A stretch of 64,000 bases of DNA from Allodiplogaster sudhausi (lineage: Eukaryota; Nematoda; Chromadorea; Rhabditida; Diplogasteridae): contig CALZFC010000081.1 in assembly GCA_945643635.1 (NCBI GenBank), forward strand, positions 667,001 to 731,000, written 5' to 3'. Shown in pieces: positions 33,960 through 45,777 of the stretch. Under the pieces are notes generated by a model. That model did not search any database, was not told the origin of the DNA, and saw only the letters and a program-made list of their open reading frames with translations. Numbering within the stretch: the stretch's first letter is position 1; every line of letters begins with the position of its first letter. The translations under genes were made by a program, and so were the position numbers.

Positions 33960-36900
33960 GAGAGCATGACTTCTTGGTCGGCCAGAACCTGCCGAGTCCT
34001 TCCAGCGACAGAATGGAAGCTGGAGTCGGAAACAGTCACATCAAGAGGGGCCAGCTTCGCAGCTCTGCAGTCAACTATTCACATATCCAGGCGAACAAAA
34101 GAAAAGGAGATAAATGAAGGCCGGAATAAGGGAAACTGGAAGATTACCGTTCATTTTCGAGAAGATCTTTCCACTCGCTAAATCGGTCGATGGCATCATC
34201 GAGGAGTTCGATTGGCGCGCGGCGCCACTCTTCTTCTGGCAGTTCACAAATTGCAGAGTACAGCTTCGCAAATGTCATTGGCTATAATATAATAGAGATC
34301 GTAAAATGGGGGAGAACTCAAGCACACTTTGGAAATAACAATGCAAATCAGAAAACAGAAGGGAGCAATAGACGGATAACGAAATGCATCACAAATAAAA
34401 CCTGGCTCAGAAGAGAGGATGAAGTGGAAATGGAAGTAAAGTGCGGAAGAAGACGACTCGGAACAGGATCAGATGACGAGAATGAAAGCGGAGCCAAGGC
34501 ATTCGAGCGAGGAGGCGGGGCCAAGGCATTAGAGAGAAGGGGCGGAGCCAGGGCATTAGAGAGAAGGGGCGGGGCCAATTCATTTGAGAGAGGAGGCGGG
34601 GCCACGGCGTTCGAGAAAGCAGGCGGGACCTGAGCAACTGAGGCGGGTGGCGGGAAATCGGCAGTTGATGAGGAAGGGCGACTCGTTCCTGGTTCATCTC
34701 TTTCATTTGCTGAGGCCAACAAGGCAAGCCGCTGAAATGTCCTGCATTGGGATAAAGAGACGCACAGAACATACACTTAAATGTAAGCCAAGGGTACATG
34801 ATTTACAAACCGCAGAACGACGTCTTTTGAGAATGGATTGAGGAAGGATGGACGAGGAGGGCACAGCAACCAATGGAGGGGCAGCATTCTCTTCCAAACC
34901 AAATCTCACAACTGGTCGTCTCTCACTGGCAACCTCGCTTCGACCTCCAATCTCCGCGTAGTTTCTTGCCTGAGAAATAAGAATCACGAATCACTGTGAA
35001 TAAAACAATATCAAGTAATTTGTATACTACTCAATTTGATTGTTTGTTTTAATAGGAAAACAAGGAAGATGATAAACCTCGGGTTCCCTATTCTGTAATT
35101 GAGAGGCATCCGAAGGAGTTCCACTCTCGCGGGATTCATCGATTCGAGCGACAGTGGAACGGAACTGAGAACGAAGAATCCTCGCTGTGTCCGTCTAAAC
35201 TTGTAGGTACAAAGAAGAAATGATTGCTGGGGAAGAAACTATGCTTGGCGGTGGTCTCGGGGTAGTCGGAGGCGGTCTGAAGTGCAGACTCTCCCGTATT
35301 CTCTGCTGTTCTCTCTGCGTCAGTGATTCCTGTAATATCGACATTTCTGCTCACAAAGATTTTTTTCCCGTTCACAAAGTTGCATCTGTCGTACCTCCAG
35401 ACAGATTATTTCGTGCCACTATAGTTCCAGAAAAAAGTTCACAAATTTGTTTTAATACATTAGTCGGGAGCAAACTCCATATCCCTTTAGGACTGTTTCG
35501 AAATTATTCATCATAAATATACTTTTCAGGAAAGAGTATTCAAATAAGTTCACTGCGTCGAAATCAGGGGAATCGCCTAACCACAAGCAAAGTAACTAAA
35601 GCGAATTAAAACAAGAAAAAATACTCTTCCTTTTGTCAGTCGCAATGCAAAGTAACCTCGAATACGTTGCCCTCTGGAAACAGGGTGGCCTGGTTGATGA
35701 GTGTGAGTCTGCGTTGGGCAAGAGATGGTCGCATTCCATTCGACGAAGGCAATGGAATTTTCCCGCGAATCATGTCTAGCGAATTCGGCACAACTTCAAA
35801 CCCTTGCTCAGCCTCGTTCGCGCTGTTGAAAACACAGACCAATCGAGGATTAGGTAACAGCTCTTGTCACGCCAATTAACTGTTTAAAGGGAGGTAAACT
35901 CTACCTCATAACTGCATCATATTTAATGGTGTTAAGAGTACTTAGTATTTCGTCACTTTTATTATTTTGATCAGAAGTTACCGTGCAGGAGCAAATTGTT
36001 GATTCAGGCGTGAGTCGCGAGAACTTTGGTTGTCGGTAATTGCAGGTGGCACTGTTGGGTCTGCCGGAAGCATCGGCTGCTGCGAATTGGAACTGTGCGA
36101 TGTCGAAGAAGGAATTCTTTGGACGGCCTGCGTTACTCTTGCATTCTCTTCTGCAGATCTCGCGGGAAGACGAGGCTCAGAGACTGTGTTCCTCTTCAAC
36201 CCATTCCTCGAAAATTCACTGTAACAAAGCAAGCCATATGCCATCCCAAAGAATGACATCAGTAACTTACGTGTACTTCTGGCGGGCTTCACGCATCAAA
36301 GTCGCTCGATCCTTGGCTGGTCTCTCTGTCTTCTGTACTCCACCCTTTCTTGTCGAGTTCAACGCTGTCGCGCTTAATCATAAGCAAGTAGGCAATGAGA
36401 TCCGACAAGCTGACATGTTAAGCATGATAAAGAACTCCGCAGTGAAAATTTTGCAGTATTCGACCCCACAATATACCCTCACATTGGCTTCAATCGTCAA
36501 AAGCAATAGAACCTGTGGTACTATTCAGTTACTCCTGCTCCAGCAAAATTTTTTTTTTCAAAAATTTTTTTTCTCCAAATTCACTCCAGGGGGGTTTATG
36601 AGTACGAGAAACACGAATATAACAACCGTTTTGCATAATTCCGTCGAAAAAAAAAAGTTATGACAATTTGTCATCAAAATATGTTTTTCACTCCAAGCTG
36701 CTTATAAATCGCTACACTGGGGTTTCTTGACGCGGGGAATACGAATATAACGTTTATATAGCGTGACTATGTCGTTATAAAAAAGTAAACAACGCTCGCT
36801 ATGAGGATTACCTGAGTGAGTTCCTGTGGAAGGAACAGTTCGGACAACCTAATGAGGTGTTCTACAACTTCTGGAAGCAAGTGGCTGATCTCTATCCACC

Positions 36901-37281
36901 TTAAAATTTGTCTCGGTCGTTGTTGTTGTAGCTCTCTTGTTGTTACTGACGTTGTCGGTTGTTGTTGTTTGTCTAGCTACATCTTTAAAATCACGCTATA
37001 TAAACGTTATATTCGTATTCCCCGCGTCAAGAAACCCCAGTGTAGCGATTTATAAGCAGCTTGGAGTGAAAAACATATTTTGATGACAAATTGTCATAAC
37101 TTTTTTTTTCGACGGAATTATGCAAAACGGTTGTTATATTCGTGTTTCTCGTACTCATAAACCCCCCTGGAGTGAATTTGGAGAAAAAAAAATTTTTGAA
37201 AAAAAAATTTTGCTGGAGCAGGAGTAACTGAATAGTACCGAACCTGTTAGATGCATTGCTACGGCGTCGAGAGGCCGGCAT
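33960..37281 (-). CDS. low-complexity, probably nuclear protein, unrecognised
   Basis: Candidate exons in order are MPASRRRSNASN (start ATG 37281, donor at the Merlin-like element), ALNSTRKGGVQKTERPAKDR (about 36330), RNGLKRNTVSEPRLPARSAE with a Ser/Pro-rich tail (36220-35985), EAEQGFEVVPNSLDMIRGKI (35810-35660), REQQRIRESALQTASDYPET (about 35290), DTARILRSQFRSTVARIDES (about 35180), RPVVRFGLEENAAPPLV with SILPQSILKRRRSA (34930-34810), a 9-residue repeat exon (34740-34410), and YSAICELPEEEWRRAPIELL (34260-34160). The protein is basic, Ser/Pro-rich and largely disordered. The VVRFG and SILKRRRSA pieces are reminiscent of phosphatase-docking or nuclear-protein motifs, but this is speculation. 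The 3' end, and whether it joins the helical-repeat gene, are unresolved. Confidence 0.45.
34490..34635 (-). repeat. coding 27-bp repeat, five 9-residue units
   Basis: On the minus strand the exon reads five consecutive variants of PPLLSNALA: PPAFSNAVA, PPPLSNELA, PPLLSNALA, PPLLSNALA and PPPRSNALA. The DNA period is 27 bp (ggcggggccaaggcattaga core on the plus strand). Two internal units are nearly identical. Confidence 0.9.
36509..37247. mobile_element. Merlin-type (IS1016/ISXO2-like) DNA element with long inverted repeats
   Basis: A 723-bp element spans 36517-37239. Terminal inverted repeats of about 250 bp begin ggtactattcagttactcct, and the right arm is its reverse complement. Exact 8-bp target duplications gaacctgt lie at 36509-36516 and 37240-37247. 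The central part keeps a transposase C-terminus. Merlin elements are known for 8-9 bp target duplications and IS1016-like DDE transposases, which fits. Confidence 0.88.
36786..36904 (+). pseudogene. C-terminal remnant of a Merlin/ISXO2-type transposase
   Basis: The frame between the inverted-repeat arms reads NNARYEDYLSEFLWKEQFGQ, continues PNEVFYNFWKQVADLYPP and stops at 36902. The YLSEFxWK block followed by an aromatic-rich tail ending in YPP is the usual end of IS1016/ISXO2-like transposases. The catalytic DDE part has been replaced by inverted-repeat sequence. Confidence 0.6.
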
Positions 37282-37309
37282 CTTCTCTAGCTGCGGACCC
37301 TCTAACAAT

Positions 37310-37658
37310 AAGATTGAACAAAGCTAGATAATTTACCATTCGATTTCAAAATCAAACAGTTTAACGCGAGCAAAGAAGTTTGAAAATTTAAAGTAATACA
37401 AAATCACACCACACCAATCATACAGTGTTGATATGCACGTTCTTAATATGCACCGCTCAATAAAACAACAGTTTGCCACCAAAAGACACATTTTTGACAA
37501 CCTAATTTTTTAAACTAACTTTTATCGGATGCTTTTGCAAGATGCAGAGCGAAAATTTTCTTGGTTGAGTTATAGAGGGGTAAGCAAAGAGGAATGGAAA
37601 GGAGATCCCAATTTCATTTAGAGGAAAAGACTGGTGTGAGGGTGCGTGCTTCTGAGAG

Positions 37659-37710
<52 letters not shown>

Positions 37711-38517
37711 GAGAGAGAGGATATGATTCGGAAAGTGAAATAGGTAGATTGCCGGCGCTCGTTAAATTATTACTGAGTAAGGATGGATTAGAAGTTGTGA
37801 TCTCACATTGGAGACTGAATGGAGGTGTAAGAGACATGCCTATTTTTTTTCCTTTTTCCATGACATACAAGACCCCTCCAAGTTCTGATTCATGCAACAA
37901 CATTAAATTCTTCTCTTCTTTCTTCCCTTCTTCTACCTTTCTTCCCTTTAGTTTTTACTTTGATGTAGACGTACAAAACGATGTCGATGGTGTCAGAATA
38001 TTGGCAGTGTTTCCTGCCTCAGAACGGGAAAGTGTAAGAAGCCTGAGGCGGATGAGCTTTTGCCATCTCTTTCTCTTCAGAGTGTAGGCGGGAGAGAAGC
38101 TGACTGCCATTGATTCTCTCCCCCACACGGCAGGTTGCCGGCGGCATTCTTGATCAGTCCACACTGAGGAAAGCATCGACTTTCTCGTCTGTCTATTTCT
38201 TCTATTTTAACGTTACATATAATATATTCTTTCAGACACGGTTTGCTACAACTCATTTCTTGTTTCTTTATAAGAAGTAAAAGAATGTTTGAGCATGCAT
38301 AATCAAATCGATTAGTGAGTAGTTTCTTGAGAGTACACGATGGTGAGACTGGCGACGGAAGGGGAATGGCAGCCGTGGTATGCAAGGAGAAGCTGCCCTG
38401 TCTTCTGTCTGCCTTGTCTTCCTGCCTATGTCGGTATTTGGTCTGCGAGGTATGCATCTTTGTCTCTACGTTTAGCAGCATGGAAATATCTCTCCTTTTT
38501 CATTTTTATCGATTTTC
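37310..38517. other. unassigned region
   Basis: Contains a (GA)n tract at 37670-37705 and mixed coding-like fragments, for example a minus-strand frame ending TLKRKRWQKLIRLRLL at about 38000-38080 and a plus-strand frame MVRLATEGEWQPWYARRSC at 38340. None could be chained into a gene with clear splice phases. Confidence 0.35.
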
Positions 38518-39612
38518 GGGAGTATGTCAACTGAGCAGCGGACAACTGAGCAGCGATCGATTGCGCAGCGGTCAATTGCGCAGTAGACTCTAATTGCCTT
38601 CAATTTTAATATAGCTATTTTGTCGAACCTTTGACTTTTATTATAATTTGAATACAAATTAACTCTTTTTCCAGAAAAAAATAGATTTATTCAAAAGATA
38701 GACAGCTGATCTGAAATAATCTGTCAGAAGAGAAAAGAACAATTTTGCAGCTAAACAAATAAAGGAATAGAAAGATAAAGCGTGAGAAAGTAGAAATATT
38801 TCTTTGTCCACGGTCAACTTTTCCATAAAATTTCGCGTGCCAATTTTCACTGCGCCTTGAAATGATCCAGCTCATTTTTGTCCAAGGGACCATTCCGAAC
38901 AGCGAACAAGTTTGAGCTTTGCGTAGAAGGGCTTGTGCAAGCGAATTGCAGCTCTGTATCTGAATTACAAATTTCTAAGATGATGCGATGTTGAAAAAAT
39001 ACACAAGCAATTTTTGTTCTAATTGAGTAGAAGCTCAGTGATTGGTCAGTGTTGACAGGCCAAGCAGCTAACTCATATGTACAATGACCCGTTGTACATA
39101 CAAGTTCTTCACCCAGGGATACATGGCCTTGACGCTTGGTACACCGAAAGACGTGCAGAAGTATGTATAACATAAACAAGAAAATGTTGACAGAATTCCT
39201 TGCTGTTCGGAATGGTCCCTCGGGCCAAAATGAGGTGCGTGCAATATTATGGAAAAGTTGACCGTGGGCACCGAAATATGTCTACTTTCTCACGCTTTAT
39301 CTTTCTATTCCTTTATTTGTTTAGCTGTAAAATTGTTCTTTTCTCTACTGACAGATTATTTCAGATCAACTGTCTGTCTTTTGAATAAATCTATTTTTTC
39401 TGGAAAAAGAGTTAATTTGTAATCAAATTATAATAAAAGTCAAAGGTTCGACAAAATAGCTATGTTGGTTTTTACAATAGCCGAAAATATTAAAATTGAA
39501 GGCAATTAGAGCCTACTGCGCAATTGACCGCTGCGCAATCGACCGCTGCTCAGTTGTCCGCTGCTCAGTTGTCCGCTGCTCAATTGACCGCTGCTCAGTT
39601 GACATACTCCCC
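38518..39612. mobile_element. inverted-repeat (foldback) element with subterminal 15-bp repeats
   Basis: Arms of about 390-400 bp (38518-38905 and 39205-39612) are reverse complements at roughly 90%. The ends read gggagtatgtcaactgagca and its complement. Inside each end is an array of 15-bp units of the form caactgagcagcgga: four on the left (38528-38588) and six on the right (39514-39602). Subterminal arrays like these often bind transposase. The ~300-bp spacer holds no recognisable transposase. An attttc motif near both ends may be a target duplication, but the register is unclear. Confidence 0.8.
39068..39160 (+). CDS. possible exon in the spacer of the foldback element
   Basis: Between an acceptor-like aagcag and a strong donor (gtatgt), one frame is fully open and reads LTHMYNDPLYIQVLHPGIHG, continuing LDAWYTERRAE. 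Composition is protein-like and unrelated to the microsatellites. A second frame from an internal ATG reads MTRCTYKFFTQGYMALTLGT and would splice in phase to the membrane segment at 40160. I cannot decide between them and do not recognise either product. Confidence 0.3.
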
Positions 39613-39716
39613 CATTTTCCTACTCCCATCCTCTGTAACTCGTTTCCCTTCCTCTCCTAAATTATTTTATATATCCTATTGCTGATGCCTTTCTCCACCT
39701 CATCGCTCTTTCTGAT

Positions 39717-39718
<2 letters not shown>

Positions 39719-39769
<51 letters not shown>

Positions 39770-39912
39770 ACTCTCGCTCTCTCTCTCTCTCGTCCTCCCT
39801 CTCTCTACTCTTTCTCTTACTCTCGCACTCTCTCTTTCTCTTACTCTTCATCTCTCTCTCTCTCTCTTACTATCGCTCTCTCTCTCTTCCTCCTAATCTC
39901 TCTCTTTCTCTT

Positions 39913-39976
<64 letters not shown>

Positions 39977-40102
39977 ACTCTCGCTCTCTCTCTTTCGTCC
40001 TCCCTCTCTCTACTCTTTCTCTTACTCTCGCACTCTCTCTCTTTCTCTCTCTTACTCTTCATCTCTCTCTCTCTTACTATCGCTCTCTCTCTCTCTTCCT
40101 CC

Positions 40103-40150
<48 letters not shown>
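39719..40150. repeat. 430-bp (CT)n tract built of a duplicated unit
   Basis: Almost pure pyrimidine. Two similar blocks of about 180-200 bp (39740-39915 and 39945-40110) share the order ctttctcttactctcgct, cgtcctccctctctctactc, ttactcttcatctc, cttcctcctaatctc, so the tract itself grew by segmental duplication. It ends at a splice acceptor-like ttaaccag. Confidence 0.88.
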
Positions 40151-40158
40151 TTAACCAG

Positions 40159-40974
40159 GAAGCCAGTGCTGGTGATAGGCGCGGTGTTCGTCCTGATCGG
40201 TGTGATGATGCTGCTGGGTCTGCTCCTCATTTGCATCGCCGTGGAATGCTCGACCATGTCTGCTATTTCTTTTCCCTCTTCTCTTACGTTGAGACTTTCG
40301 AAAGAAATGACGTCATTCCATGAACACGAGATAACTTGCTTGAAATGAAGGAAGTAATACCTTGATTCCTTGAGTGCCGGAGGCCTTCTGCCGCTGGCCC
40401 TGATTCTGATCATTGTGGGTCTGCTTCTCTTCCACTGCGGCTGGGCTGCTCATCTCCTGGATGACCGCGGCCAGCTTCCCATCAAGTTGTTTATCATCTT
40501 CCTCCCACACTCATTGCTTGCAGCCAGAACAAGCAAGGCAAACAGAGGCAGAATCATTGTATTGAGTGTCGGATCAGATTGAAATTAATCATTTCACTCT
40601 CTCATTTCAATGAAAACTATAAACATCTAAATATCCAAAAGTAATCATGATTCTTGATGATAGGAAGACAGTGACAACGACAACAACGCGCGTGTATCAT
40701 CCTCCGATGGATGAGGGACAACAAAGGCTCTTCGAGACGGCTCAGATCGAGAGGGGAGATCCTCTCCCGCAGGGATACTGGCAGTTTGAGGATCGCGAGG
40801 CCTGGCAGACCGTGTCCAACCCCTATCCCATCCAGTTAGTGCTTTATCTTTTAGACATATCAAGAAGAAAAAACCCCTTTATCAATATTTCTCCTGTGAA
40901 TATTGTATTTATTTCTATGGAGATCAATATTTAGGCACACGTTGAAGAACTGCCTCGAACGCCTCCCGTATTGA
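40159..40974 (+). CDS. tentative small membrane protein, C-terminal exons
   Basis: After the pyrimidine tract and an aaccag acceptor, a frame reads KPVLVIGAVFVLIGVMMLLG, continuing LLLICIAVEC, a strong membrane helix. Exon 40664-40834 reads KTVTTTTTRVYHPPMDEGQQ and PQGYWQFEDREAWQTVSNPY. It joins in phase to 40935-40974 (HTLKNCLERLPY, TGA at 40972). A second hydrophobic stretch lies at 40375-40460. Linking the helix exon to 40664 needs a donor I could not place, and the two hydrophobic frames could instead be antisense shadows of polar exons. No family was recognised. Confidence 0.35.
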
Positions 40975-41259
40975 CTCCGAAGATCGCTTTAAAAACATTT
41001 CCTTTCAATTACACAAAATTTTAATCGCCGTACACTATGCATGCATATTTGTTCTCATATCTTTGACTCCATTCTAATTGCTAGCATCGCAATTTTCATC
41101 GAAGAATATTTTCTCTCCTCTACCTCGAATGAAGCCACTTGACAAAAATTCTTTGTTCCGTCTACAAATAATAACAGATCAACAGGTCAGTAATAAAAAA
41201 AGAGAATAAGTAATAGGAGAGAGTGGCAGAAAGAGAGAGGGAGATATATATATATATAT

Positions 41260-41298
<39 letters not shown>

Positions 41299-41683
41299 CG
41301 AGAGGGAGGGAGAGAAAGAAAGGAGAAGTCTTGCAATGGCTACTCGCTAGTGCCAGCTACTAGCCACTGGCATGGCTAGGCAAACTTTCTGCTCTGAGCC
41401 GGTCTGCTTACTCTACCTACGTGCACTCAACTACTTCATCACAACTATAGTTTTACTACTTTTTTTTGAACGAAAATGAAATATAGAAATGTTTTTAAAA
41501 TTCCTACCATAATTCAAAAAAGCAGTTTCACACTATAATTTTGTTTGTAACTTGAATTAGTCTCGACGATTTTTATCACTTTTGCCTCCAAATTATTCTT
41601 TCGAAAGTTGAAGTGGAAAATGTTGAGTAATTTTATCTATATTTTGCGCTACTGCTATCCTCCTTCCCATTGCAATGTAATTA

Positions 41684-41724
<41 letters not shown>

Positions 41725-42011
41725 CTCCCTCGAGAATACGACGCATATTGCTGATCGGCGTTCCATCACAGCCGGAGGAATAACCTTGACTCACATCTCT
41801 CAGCCTCTCTTCCCTGAAGTTCTCTCTCGTTTTCTCTTTCTTTCTGCGCTCTCTCTCTCACACTCTGGGCGGGCATTCGCTGTGAGCGAGCGCGCCCACC
41901 ACAATCTGTTGTGAGAGAAGGCATAGTGGAAGAAAAGAAATTGCCGGCTTTTCCATCCAGTTGCTTTCGTCTTCCTCGGATCTCTACTCTCAGTTCCAGC
42001 TGACAGATGAG
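40975..42011. other. intergenic region upstream of the RIN gene
   Basis: Contains (TA/GA) repeats at 41243-41300, a CT tract at 41687-41725 and pyrimidine-rich sequence directly before the RIN start. No exon was seen. Confidence 0.55.
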
Positions 42012-45000
42012 ATGGCCGATTCTGGAACGGCTCCGCTGACTGCCGCGGTTCCGCGTGTTCCTCCGGTTCCTACTCCTAGAATATCATTAGCGTCCAAGAA
42101 ACAAGGAGGGCAGAGTTTGTCCAATCTCCCACGAAGTTAGTTCTCATCAGTTTGATTCCTGTTCAGTGCTAAAAAAGTTGTTTTGGTCATTTAACTGTTT
42201 CGATCTCCTGTAGTCCGAAACAAAGTTCGTTGGAGCTGATTCACATTTCTCATTTCACTGACTTTAATTTCAGTGGTGGAGTCGGTTAATGAAGATCAAC
42301 TCCCTTTAGGCGTAGAGATACCATCAGAAAGTCGACTGTATTCTTCTGCAGAAGACGACTCTTCGACTACGTTAGTTTGTTCTTCTTTCTTATAGATAAA
42401 CTAGCCATGTTTTATTTTTGTGGATGTTTTCACGACCCCTATAGTCTTACACAAGAATGACTCATAATTAGAGTGGACTTTTTCCTTGTCCCTCTTTCTC
42501 TCTAACTGATTCTTGTCCTACGCACTCCAAAATCAATCTATATTCTGCCTCGTGTTGCGGCAAGCTTCCGCTTTTATCCCTATCTTATTAATGCCCTTTT
42601 TCCTTCTTTCTTCATTCTCACAATCTCTATTCCTACACTTGCTGTCTTTTTCTCTAACTCTGCAATGTCGCTATGAATGGAACGAATTGAGCTCGTGCAA
42701 CGGTGAACAAAGATGTGAACTGTTGAAATGAGTCAGTGGCCGCCTTGTCCTGGCTGATTCAGATATCTCTTTAGGTGTGGAGACGAGGGAATAGAGCAAA
42801 GGCGAGAGAGTGAGAATGAAAGAGAGAGGGAGAGAGAGAGAGAAGGGGAACGGGGAAGAGTGTTGTCGCCCATCGAGGTCAGAGCGGCTGTGTCATTCTT
42901 GCTCGGGCTAGAGTGCTCGAGAGGAATGATGCACGTTCTGCTGCAAGAGTTTATACTGCTACCTATTCCTGCTTATATACTCACTTCCTTTACCAACGAA
43001 ATGAAAAACGAAACTGAAGCACACCAAATAAAATAAAATATTTCTTTGCAATGGATGAATTGATTTGTATAAGTGATTAGGGCATGCTTCTGAGAGACTT
43101 TCCAGGAGGTAGAACTAGTGGTGAAAGTGGAGAATGAAGATGATGACTATGGAAATGAAAGTTGTGGGCTAAACTGGAAACAGAAGGCAGTGTAGAAAGG
43201 CGACTCGTGCGGCTTTATTGTTATGGGAAGAGATGCGGCTGGTCCACTCTGGCTGGCCGGTTGGCTGGCGCAATGGAGAGTAAGAGAAAGAGAGAGAGAG
43301 AAAGAAAGAGAGAGAGAGAAGACAGAGTGAGCAGGAATAGAGGGGCCATGTACAATGTGGAGAAGATATGAGAAGCAGAGACGAATTGCACAGCCGCATA
43401 AATCACCTTTTTGATGATGATTTCAATAAAAGAGAGGCCATCAAGTACTTGAATGCGAATTGCAGAGTCACTGTCCAGCTCATTTCATGTATTTTGCACT
43501 TTTGGCGGAAATGGTGGCAAAAATCCCGCTTTTGCGTCGCTAGAAGAGCCAGAGATATTGAAAGTTAATAAAAAAAACTTTGAAATTCGTCTATACTATT
43601 AAAAAATTTTGTCAAAAAAACACGTGTCATTCATGTTATAGTCGACAAATTTTTATTTTCGTGAATACTTTATCCAAAGGACTATTACATGTTATTTTTT
43701 TTTAGACAAATTTTAAAGAGTCCATTTTCATTACAGATCAGTAGCAGACTCTATTCAAATTCACTGTGCACAGATGTCGATGTCTGACTCAACCAGTTTG
43801 TTTTTTATGCTTCTTTTCTTTCTTGAACTCTTGTGATATGCTTGCTGTGTTTGGATGTAAGAGCGGAATGGAGCAGCGGGAGCTCTTCTGTGCAGGTAGC
43901 AGCATAAACAACGAGGGAGATGAGATGGCAGGAGAGGAGAAAATGAAGGAAAGAGAAAGAAGCTTCTCGCACTCACGGACTGCTCCTCTCGCCAATCCCG
44001 GCCAGATTGTTCACGAGTATCTCTGCAGTCCTCTGCCGGAGTCTTTCTCTGCTCAGGTTAACTATGTTTCTTTGCTTTGCTCTCTAATGAGCAGATTTTA
44101 TTATGATTGCAAAGAGTGTTTATTTAGGGACAGCCGGATGGTTCCCTGTCCTCTCGATTATCGGGATCAGACTTTGCTGTTGCTCCTCGAAGAGCTCAGA
44201 CTCTTTCGCTACTTGAACAACTCGTCCGAACTCATCCCATCTGGTTTGTTTGCTTGCCTTTCTATTTGATTTGGTTTCGTTGAGTATTACCAACAACATT
44301 AACTGTTTTGCAGGTTCCTTCAGGACATTGACCGACCAACAGCAGAGGTGCTTCTCCGACCACAACGGCCAGGGGTGCTTGTGACTTGGGATGGAGATGT
44401 AGTTGAATAACATGGTGAGCTTTCAGACGTTCATAGTCCGAGGCAGTAGCCGTAGCCAGTCCGTGGCTCTCTCAGTCCGAGTGGGGTTGGCTGGGCTGGA
44501 GACTGAGCATCTCCTGATAGTCCAGGCCGGCCCTGCGGGCGGAGTCCGTCTCCATTCCTCTCCTCACGTCTTCCGTTCTCTCCCTCTTCTCATCGCCCAC
44601 TACTGCACTCATCTGTATGAGCAAGGAGAAAAGCAAGAGAGTTGCCAGAATGGGTCATATCAAGAGAGGGGAAGGAGTGAATTGTAAGAGAGGTTGTTTG
44701 AGACAAGAGTTGCGTCTCGTGCTTCGACTGCCCGTGGCAGTTGTCGAGTGCAAGAGTAGCGCCTCTCTTCAGGGGATCGCACTCATGGGAAGAGGTTAGG
44801 AAAGAGTCATCATTTTACTTCTCTCAACTAGGCAGCGCTCTCTTTTGAGGCCATGCCTTTTGCCACTCTTAACAGTCGGTTTCTTCTTTTCTCTTTCGTT
44901 GCATAGTATTTTGCTCAACTTCAAGAAATTTTAAAAGCCTAGGATCTTTCTTCGTTTCTATCCTCTTTCTCTCTCTCTCGTTCTCTCTCTGCCTTTTATT

Positions 45001-45693
45001 TTTTTATTTTTAAAGGTTGTGCTTTTCTTGATTCGTTGTTAGATGCCGTCTTTGACATGCTGACTTTCAAAAGTTGCCGTTGCTTTGTTCTAAAATATAG
45101 TGTGCTCATTGAGCGCGTTATTAACCTTGTTCTCTGAAGATTTCTGGTCGAGCGATCTAGCGATGCGCGGCCGGGAGGGCGGCGTTTTCTCCATTCGCTC
45201 GGCTCTCCCTCCTTCCGCATTCTCCTGTCTCTCCTGCTCGGGAGACAGTGCAGTTGAGAGTGTCTGTACCTGTGGCCCTTCATTCTACCCTCCCAATCTC
45301 TACCCCGCACCCACCGCTTCTCCAGCCCACAACGAAACGCGACAAGTCTGGGAGAACCGTGACAGGGCAATTACATCTTCTGGATCGAGCAGCACCTTGA
45401 GTGAGGATTAGAATGAGTTGCTAAGTGAGAAGGGAGCCAATTTCACTTGCAGACCACCGCGAGAGTCCCGTTCCATTCGCATCTCTTCCCCGGAATGGAT
45501 CAGCGAGGGGAAAGGGGCCGAGTGGTCTCTTCAAGGCACTGGTGGACGGCAAGGCTGCTCAGCTTGCCCAGTGTGCTCTATTCTTGCCTTTCCGCTCCAA
45601 ACCCGCCATGTTAGCTTCTATCTCTTTTTTTTTACCTGTTATACTGGTGCTGTAGTAAATATTCGTGTGATAAACGGATGCGATTTGGGGGTC

Positions 45694-45777
<84 letters not shown>

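Noticed and set aside
40313..40510. Minus-strand frame VWEEDDKQLDGKLAAVIQEM and a nearby signal-like MILPLFALLVLAASNE
   Set aside because: The two are in different frames with no room for an intron. One is the antisense shadow of the hydrophobic plus-strand stretch. I could not choose strands with certainty.
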